From Fibrobacter sp. UBA4375 (GTDB taxonomy: Bacteria; Fibrobacterota; Fibrobacteria; Fibrobacterales; Fibrobacteraceae), in NCBI GenBank assembly GCA_002391195.1, contig DGRZ01000100.1, positions 564-27,006 of the forward strand: DNA of 26,443 bases, given 5' to 3'. Position 1 is the first letter of the stretch; each line of letters opens with the position of its first letter. This document shows, one piece after another, positions 22,116 to 26,443 of the stretch. The notes beneath the pieces are model-generated. The model did not search any database. It had not been told where the DNA came from and worked only from the letters and a program-made list of their open reading frames with translations. A program made the translations under genes and the position numbers.

Positions 22116-23201
22116 ATGATTTGTAAAGTGATAAAATACCTGTGGATGGGAATGGCTTTTTTGTGGTTCGTCGCTTGCAATGGCGACGATTCCTACATGT
22201 ATCGTGATTATTGTGAATCTTATGGATGTAAGCCCTCTACCGAGGTTCTGCAACGGCCCACGTCTTTTGCCTTGGAACTGCAGTTGAACGACTCTGCCGA
22301 CTCTCGGACGGCGAAACTTTATACTTTGGATTGTGAATTCCTTCCCGGAGAAGATTCGACAGAACTCAGCACGTTTTGCGTGGATAGCCTTAAGTACGGC
22401 AAAAGCGATTCCCTAAGGCACTTGCCCCAAAGGAACAAGAATTCCTACGAGAGTTTTTATTCTCTGTACGTAAAGGACGATGGGTCTGTTCTAGAAAAGT
22501 TTGCCCGAATTCCCATAGATGACGACGACCATTTGCGTTTTACCCTGGTGGATCGCAAGAACAAGAAGAAAACTTTCGATGTGGACCTATCCGCCTTTAT
22601 CAAGATGTATGAACTCCATGGAGACACCTTTGAATTTAAGTTTCCGGACAGCACCACTTTCACTGCCTTTACCCGCGATACTACATTCAGCGAGAAGGAT
22701 TGTGCAGTTCCATTTACGAGTGAAAAATCGTATGAATGCTATGATTATTCCGTTTACGGTGACACCTATATGGATACGACCATCTATTGTATTCTGCAAC
22801 CAGGCGATAGTTACGAAAATGTTTATCACTATATGACTACGTCAGAATTTTTGGGTGTGCATTTGAGCGATATCGGTGATTCTAACGCCTGCAAGTCGCA
22901 ACGGTTCTATGCGAGCATTACAGAACAAAAACCATGGCTTATCTACTATGTCCAATGTGACAAGATTAGTCTGGACTCTTTGCCTGATTCGCTTTCCCTG
23001 AGCAATCTTTATTCCCGCCGGTTGATGAATGAATCTCTCCTGGACTCCCTGGGTGACCGAATGTACCGATGGAGCGAAGACCAGTCTGATTCCACATGGG
23101 TTACCGGTCACCGTCATTCTTGGCACACCGTTACCCGCCTTGGTGAACAGGGCCCTGACAAAGAAGACAATTTCACGGTTTACACCATCTACAAGGATTA
23201 A
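22116..23201 (+). CDS. Large lipoprotein, function unknown
   Basis: The 361-residue product has a signal peptide with lipobox FVAC, placing the lipidated residue at Cys21. The mature part is rich in Asp, Ser and Tyr, with at least eight further cysteines (for example YCESYGC, TLDCEF, STFCVD, EKDCAV, SYECYDY), suggesting a disulfide-bonded exported protein. Beta-type alternation is frequent (FRFTLVDRKNKKKTFDVDLS-like strands), but no known domain is recognised. The ATG at 22116 follows AGGTGG by 10 bases. A secreted protein gene starts 9 bases after its stop, so the two form a small unit. It looks like a lineage-specific surface protein. Confidence 0.7.
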   Translation: MICKVIKYLWMGMAFLWFVACNGDDSYMYRDYCESYGCKPSTEVLQRPTSFALELQLNDSADSRTAKLYTLDCEFLPGEDSTELSTFCVDSLKYGKSDSLRHLPQRNKNSYESFYSLYVKDDGSVLEKFARIPIDDDDHLRFTLVDRKNKKKTFDVDLSAFIKMYELHGDTFEFKFPDSTTFTAFTRDTTFSEKDCAVPFTSEKSYECYDYSVYGDTYMDTTIYCILQPGDSYENVYHYMTTSEFLGVHLSDIGDSNACKSQRFYASITEQKPWLIYYVQCDKISLDSLPDSLSLSNLYSRRLMNESLLDSLGDRMYRWSEDQSDSTWVTGHRHSWHTVTRLGEQGPDKEDNFTVYTIYKD

Positions 23202-23210
23202 GGGCAACCC

Positions 23211-23915
23211 ATGAAAAGACTTGTTTTCTTGTTGATTGCACTTCTGATGGTGTCTTCTTATGGAGAAGAGTCGGCGTCTGGGCAACGGCGAAAGAGCAGT
23301 TTTTATTTTGACGCCACGGTAGGTATGGCTTTGCGCCACCTTGAGGCGGTGCAGGCGGTTCACGACTATTCGGAGTCAAGTCCTGCTTGTCATTTTGAAC
23401 CTGACGGTCGTTATGTGTGTGGCGAGAAATCTTCTGGTGGCAAATATGGTTCCTATGAAAAAGATATTGGCTATACGGGTTTTGGCCCCCTGTTTTCAAT
23501 GCGGCTTGGCTGTTTGATAAAGGGTGTTGTTGCTCCTTTTGCAAATATCGAATTTGAAAAAACTGGAGGAAAGGTTCATGGGCGTGAAAAAGACGAAGAC
23601 GATGCCAAGCCAAGGTCGGCCTTTTTGGGTGGTGGCCCTGGCGTTGCCATTTATCCTTTCAGCCATTCAGAAGGTGCTGCCAAGAATCTTTATATGGTTG
23701 CTACTGCAAATATGTTGTTGGGTAGCGGTGGCGGTATCGGTTTTTTGGGAGTCAATGTATTGTTTGAAGCGGGCTACCTTTTTCCTGTGTCGGAACGACT
23801 TAATTTTGGCTTTGCCGCCGGGGCAGACCTTATTTCCCCCGGTGAAATCGATGATGATATTAACGATGATAGCGGCTACGGCGTTTGGGTCGGCCTCAAA
23901 TTCGTGAGAAAATAA
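23211..23915 (+). CDS. Secreted beta-barrel-like protein, function unknown
   Basis: The 234-residue protein begins with a signal peptide (MKRLVFLLIALLMVSSYGEES) and continues with alternating strands and Gly-rich turns typical of small outer-membrane barrels: SFYFDATVGMALRHLEAV, GYTGFGPLFSMRLGCL, VVAPFANIEFE, FLGGGPGVAIYPF, MLLGSGGGIGFLGVNVLFEAGYLFP, LNFGFAAGADLI and the closing YGVWVGLKFVRK. The acidic stretch EIDDDINDD near the end looks like an extracellular loop. No family is recognised. It is co-transcribed with the lipoprotein gene 9 bases upstream. The ATG at 23211 follows AGGG at 23201-23204, a weak site. Confidence 0.65.
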   Translation: MKRLVFLLIALLMVSSYGEESASGQRRKSSFYFDATVGMALRHLEAVQAVHDYSESSPACHFEPDGRYVCGEKSSGGKYGSYEKDIGYTGFGPLFSMRLGCLIKGVVAPFANIEFEKTGGKVHGREKDEDDAKPRSAFLGGGPGVAIYPFSHSEGAAKNLYMVATANMLLGSGGGIGFLGVNVLFEAGYLFPVSERLNFGFAAGADLISPGEIDDDINDDSGYGVWVGLKFVRK

Positions 23916-23923
23916 GCCCCGTT

Positions 23924-23970
23924 GTCATCCCCGCATCCAACTTGTCATCCCCGCGCAGGCGGGGATCTCC
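23924..23970. repeat. Palindromic repeat between converging genes
   Basis: GTCATCCCCGCATCC (23924-23938) is followed by a full palindrome from GTCATCCCCGCG to GGGGATCTCC (23944-23970). It repeats the half-plus-full layout of 16169-16216, with the spacer AACTT in place of TTCATT. It fills the gap between the secreted protein gene and rarA and overlaps the last base of the rarA stop codon; a bidirectional terminator role is possible. Confidence 0.8.
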
Positions 23971-25259
23971 TAGCGGGCATTTCCCTTTTCCCGCTTGATC
24001 TGCTTCAGTTGCGCAAGCCTTTCTCCAAGAGCCTTTTCTTTTCCGTAGGGCTTGGGCTGGTAAATCTCGGTACCTTCCAGCTGCTTGGGTAGATGTTCCT
24101 GTGCGGAGTAAGCACCCGGGCTGTCGTGGTCGTACTGGTAATCGACTCCGTAGCCCAGCTTTTCGCCGACCTTCGTCACCGAATTGCGGAATGCCCGCGG
24201 CACGGGGAGCGTTCCCGTCTGTTTTACAATCTGGTCGGCCTTCATTCCCGCCAGCTCCAGGCTGTTGCTCTTGGGAGCAAGGGACAGGTAAACTGCCAGT
24301 TCGTCGAGGGCGATGAGTCCTTCGGGAATTCCCATAAAGTCATAGGCCTCGCGAGCGGCGGTGGCCAGCAGTAGCGCGTTGGGGTCTGCAAGGCCGATAT
24401 CTTCCATGCTCATGCGCATGAGCCGTCGCAGAATAAACCGCGGGTCTTCGCCGCCCTGCAGCATGCGGTGCAGCCAATAGAGGGCGGCATCCGGATCACT
24501 TCCGCGCACCGACTTGTGCAGGGCCGAAATCAGGTTGTAGTGCTCTTCGCCGCTCTTGTCGTAGCGCAGGGGCTTCTTGTACTGAAATTCTTCCAGGAGT
24601 TTTTCGTCAATGACCTTGCGGTCTCCCAGGTTCTTGCCAATCCATTCAATCTGGTTCAGCAAAAAGCGCGCGTCACCGTCGGACTGGGCAATGAGTTTTT
24701 CAACGACGGCGTCTTCGACTTCCACATCCTTCAGTTGCAATCCGCGGGGGTGGTCCCGCAGGGCGCTGAAAATCAGCGTGCGTAAATCTTCTTTGCTTAA
24801 GGGCGCAAATAGTATCAACTGGCAGCGGCTAAGCAACGCGCTGTTGACCTCGAACCCCGGGTTCTCGGTGGTGGCGCCTATGAGCGTCACGGTACCATCC
24901 TCAACCGCGCCGAGCAACGCATCCTGCTGCCCCTTGTTAAAGCGGTGGATTTCGTCGATAAACAGGATGGTGTCCTTGAACATGCCCTTCATTTTGCGGG
25001 CGTCGGCCAAAACTTCTTTCACCTCTTTCACGCCGCTGGCTACCGCAGATAAAGCCACGAAGGCTTTCTTGGTGTGCTGGCGGATTACGTGGGCGAGGCT
25101 GGTCTTGCCGCAACCCGGTGGGCCCCAGAAAATCATGCTGGGCACATTGTCGTTTTCGAGACTCTTGCGCAATAGGCTCTGCTCGCCCAGAATCTTGTTC
25201 TGGCCCAGAAATTCGTCCAGGTTCTGCGGGCGTAGTCTTTCGGCGAGGGGCTGGTCCAT
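23970..25259 (-). CDS. rarA: Replication-associated recombination protein A (AAA+ ATPase, MgsA)
   Basis: The 429-residue AAA+ protein acts at stalled replication forks. It begins MDQPLAERLRPQNLDEFLGQ, the family's N-terminus, with Walker A GPPGCGKT at 46-53, Walker B ILFIDEIHRF (Asp102, Glu103), sensor 1 LIGATTENPGFEVNSALLSRC and the C-terminal DPDAALYWLHRMLQGGEDPRFILRRLMRMSMEDIGLADP block characteristic of RarA/WRNIP1. The start is the ATG at 25257-25259, which overlaps the stop of the thioesterase gene by one base (TAATG), so the two are translationally coupled. A longer frame upstream is only the overlapping thioesterase region in another frame. Confidence 0.95.
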   Translation of the reverse strand: MDQPLAERLRPQNLDEFLGQNKILGEQSLLRKSLENDNVPSMIFWGPPGCGKTSLAHVIRQHTKKAFVALSAVASGVKEVKEVLADARKMKGMFKDTILFIDEIHRFNKGQQDALLGAVEDGTVTLIGATTENPGFEVNSALLSRCQLILFAPLSKEDLRTLIFSALRDHPRGLQLKDVEVEDAVVEKLIAQSDGDARFLLNQIEWIGKNLGDRKVIDEKLLEEFQYKKPLRYDKSGEEHYNLISALHKSVRGSDPDAALYWLHRMLQGGEDPRFILRRLMRMSMEDIGLADPNALLLATAAREAYDFMGIPEGLIALDELAVYLSLAPKSNSLELAGMKADQIVKQTGTLPVPRAFRNSVTKVGEKLGYGVDYQYDHDSPGAYSAQEHLPKQLEGTEIYQPKPYGKEKALGERLAQLKQIKREKGNAR

Positions 25260-25681
25260 TAGGCTTGGGCGTCCTCGTTCACGAATTCGAACTTTGCAAA
25301 GCCAGAGGGCAGTTCCCGTGTGGGTCTGCCGTTTTTCAGCATGCAGTGGAGCGTGGAGCCCGTAGTGCATAGCTTGCCGTTTACCGTCGCCTTGTATAAA
25401 AAGCGAACACGGAGCCTGTCAACCCGGACCATGGTGGTCTCGATATCTACGAATTCGCCATAGTGGGTGGGGTTCTTGAATTGGACGTTCAACTCCAGGA
25501 CTGGGCTCGAAAAACCTTCGGCTTCCATGTCGGCGTAGCTTGCGCCCGCTTCGCGGAAATATTCGGTACGGGCCTGCTCGAACCACACGGCGTAAACGGC
25601 GTGGTGCACGATTCCCATCTGGTCGGTTTCGGCGTAGCGAACGTCAATACGCGCTGTATGCTTGAAGGTGCATGTTTCCAT
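25259..25681 (-). CDS. Acyl-CoA thioesterase, YbgC/FadM hotdog family
   Basis: The 140-residue single-domain hotdog protein starts METCTFKHTARIDVRYAETDQMGIVHHAVYAVWFEQARTEYFRE; the YAETDQMGIVHH segment carries the catalytic Asp and His of YbgC-type thioesterases, which hydrolyse short to medium acyl-CoA. LNVQFKNPTHYGEFVDIETTM forms the next strands. An ATG 21 bases further up would add MICIFKP, but the shorter start is chosen because the added part covers a TATATTTA box and the family starts near METC. It is the first gene of a two-gene unit with rarA. In some bacteria ybgC is with tol-pal; here it is not. Confidence 0.85.
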   Translation of the reverse strand: METCTFKHTARIDVRYAETDQMGIVHHAVYAVWFEQARTEYFREAGASYADMEAEGFSSPVLELNVQFKNPTHYGEFVDIETTMVRVDRLRVRFLYKATVNGKLCTTGSTLHCMLKNGRPTRELPSGFAKFEFVNEDAQA

Positions 25682-25686
25682 GGGCT

Positions 25687-25694
25687 TAAATATA
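25687..25694 (-). promoter_or_regulatory. Candidate promoter box TATATTTA for the thioesterase-rarA unit
   Basis: On the minus strand TATATTTA ends 5 bases before the ATG at 25681, with AGCCC between and no SD site. If it is the -7/-10 element, the mRNA would begin at about the start codon. The spacing is like that before rseP. Confidence 0.35.
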
Positions 25695-25784
25695 CAAATC
25701 ATTGTTCAAAACATCGGTCATGAAGAAAGTTTTCTAAAAATGCCCTAAAGCAGCGAAAAAAGCCCTTTTTTGCAAATCAACAAC

Positions 25785-25850
25785 TTATCAACACTCCGCC
25801 CCCCTTTTGTGGACAAAACTTTTGCGAAAAAAGGAAAAAATCGCAATTTT
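25785..25850. other. AT-rich patch with two DnaA-box-like nonamers and hairpins
   Basis: TTATCAACA (25785-25793) and, on the other strand, TTGTCCACA (25808-25816) each differ by one base from the TTATCCACA DnaA box. The second lies in a perfect TTTTGT-GG-ACAAAA palindrome (25805-25818). TTGCGA/TCGCAA (from about 25822 to 25845) then forms a 6-base-pair hairpin around an A-rich loop, followed by eight T residues. The region is the 261-base gap between the divergent thioesterase and tRNA genes. Whether it binds DnaA is not shown. Confidence 0.3.
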
Positions 25851-25874
25851 TTTTGCGTAAGTGCTTGATTTTTA

Positions 25875-25903
25875 TTGACAAAACCCACCAAATCTTATTA
25901 AAT
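25875..25903 (+). promoter_or_regulatory. Promoter of the tRNA-tuf transcript
   Basis: A perfect TTGACA (25875-25880) is followed after 17 bases by TTAAAT (25898-25903), a sound sigma-70 type pair. It lies 40 bases before tRNA-Thr(UGU), as expected for a stable-RNA operon that continues into tuf. Confidence 0.65.
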
Positions 25904-25942
25904 TTGGCTCACTCTATTATCTTTAGGGGTACTAGAGTGCGT

Positions 25943-26015
25943 GCCAAAGTAGCTCAGCTGGTAGAGCAGCTGATTTGTAATCAGCCGGTCGTAGGTTCGA
26001 TTCCTATCTTTGGCT
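25943..26015 (+). tRNA. tRNA-Thr (anticodon UGU)
   Basis: The 73-base gene folds as a standard cloverleaf. The acceptor GCCAAAG pairs with CTTTGGC, the D arm contains AGCTCAGCTGGTAGAGC, and the anticodon stem GCTGA/TCAGC holds the loop TTTGTAA with anticodon TGT at 25976-25978. The T arm GTAGGTTCGATTCCTAT follows. CCA is not encoded. It is the first of three tRNA genes leading into tuf. Confidence 0.96.
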
Positions 26016-26025
26016 CGAAACAAAT

Positions 26026-26108
26026 GCATCGTTGCCCGAGTGGTTAAAGGGGACGGACTGTAAATCCGTTGGCTCACGCCTACCGTGGTTCGAAACCACG
26101 ACGATGCA
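26026..26108 (+). tRNA. tRNA-Tyr (anticodon GUA)
   Basis: The 83-base gene has the acceptor pair GCATCGT/ACGATGC and a long variable arm, as tRNA-Tyr should. The anticodon stem CGGA/TCCG region holds CTGTAAA with anticodon GTA at 26060-26062, and the T arm is CGTGGTTCGAAACCACG. CCA is not encoded. It begins 10 bases after the first tRNA-Thr. Confidence 0.95.
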
Positions 26109-26114
26109 CGACCA

Positions 26115-26148
26115 CAAGGCCCGCCAATGCGGCAACGTAGCGGCAGGC
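26115..26148 (+). other. Spacer hairpin where tRNA-Gly would be expected
   Basis: In many bacteria a tRNA-Gly gene lies between tRNA-Tyr and tRNA-Thr(GGU) in front of tuf. Here there are only 45 bases, and they hold an imperfect hairpin: GGCCCGCC pairs with GGCAGGCC with one mismatch around a loop of about 16 bases. It is too short to be a tRNA. It may be a processing signal or a remnant. Confidence 0.4.
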
Positions 26149-26153
26149 CCAAT

Positions 26154-26225
<72 letters not shown>

Positions 26226-26249
26226 CTCACTAAACGGAGATAGAATAAA

Positions 26250-26443
26250 ATGGCAAAAGAACATTTTGATAGAAGCAAGCCGCACTGCAACATCGGCACC
26301 ATCGGCCACGTTGACCACGGCAAGACCACCCTGACCGCCGCAATCTGCACGACCCTCGCAGCCCGCGGTCTCGCCGCCGCCAAGCGTTTCGACGAAATCG
26401 ACAACGCCCCCGAAGAGAAGGCCCGCGGCATCACGATCAACAC
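26250..26443 (+). CDS. tuf: Elongation factor Tu, 5' part (runs off the window)
   Basis: The first 64 codons are present. The product begins MAKEHFDRSKPHCNIGTIGHVDHGKTTLTAAI, with the P-loop GHVDHGKT of the GTPase domain, and reaches the switch I start EEKARGITIN. It carries aminoacyl-tRNA to the ribosome. The ATG at 26250 has a GGAGA site at 26236-26240. Its position behind a tRNA-Thr gene matches the tRNA-tufB layout common in bacteria; whether the genome has a second tuf copy cannot be seen. The gene continues past the window end. Confidence 0.98.
   Translation, partial: MAKEHFDRSKPHCNIGTIGHVDHGKTTLTAAICTTLAARGLAAAKRFDEIDNAPEEKARGITIN

Noticed and set aside
24610..25365. A 251-codon plus-strand open frame opposite rarA
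   Set aside because: Ser/Arg-rich shadow composition with no motif; rarA on the other strand is complete and clear.

Overview
The window reads as chromosomal DNA of a Fibrobacter-like bacterium (phylum Fibrobacterota). The basis is several secreted lipoproteins of the 'CDDSSS...' style, outer-membrane-type proteins with no obvious wider family, a DUF4954-like beta-helix protein, mixed use of Shine-Dalgarno and SD-less starts, and AT-rich TAnnTTT(G/A) boxes upstream of genes. This assignment is inference; no rRNA is present. No prophage, insertion sequence or CRISPR array was seen, and no gene-free stretch exceeds 300 bases.

Layout: the 5' end of an electron-transfer flavoprotein beta gene (1-280, minus) diverges from a two-domain lipoprotein gene (564-1397). 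Next come pyrH, frr, uppS, cdsA, a small lipoprotein, dxr and rseP (1470-7388, plus), an envelope, isoprenoid and translation cluster. A promoter at about 7403-7438 then drives the sbcD-sbcC nuclease pair, which ends in a clear hairpin terminator. On the minus strand follow a GT4 glycosyltransferase and a degenerate GGDEF-like protein. These diverge, with only 28 bases between start codons, from a DUF4954-like gene and a small M48-like membrane peptidase gene. A sodium:solute symporter and an outer-membrane-like protein are on the minus strand (15823-18329). Then come a BatD-like protein with YggS, LemA with an HtpX-like M48 peptidase, and a lipoprotein with a secreted protein (18460-23915, plus). 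RarA and a hotdog thioesterase are on the minus strand. The window ends with tRNA-Thr(UGU), tRNA-Tyr(GUA), tRNA-Thr(GGU) and the start of tuf.

The most interesting signal is not a gene. Repetitive DNA with a 7-base period occurs at four places: directly before the start codons of pyrH, frr and htpX, and inside the glycosyltransferase gene. Between lemA and htpX it forms a symmetric element: four heptamers plus GGG, two strong hairpins, then CCC plus four heptamers in inverted orientation. The same two hairpins, with paired base changes that keep the stems, lie beside the heptamer array inside the glycosyltransferase gene. There the whole block is read in frame as a 46-residue linker between the two Rossmann domains. 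A 7-base unit that is translated could shift the reading frame when copy number changes, so this gene is a candidate phase-variable locus.

A second, independent repeat family (GTCATCCCCGC...GGGGATCTCC palindromes) occurs in several copies. One 48-base copy is inserted in frame in the symporter gene. Short TAnnTTTT/TTTA boxes 4-6 bases before SD-less start codons suggest that some mRNAs are leaderless. All comparisons were made by eye; database status of these repeats could not be checked.
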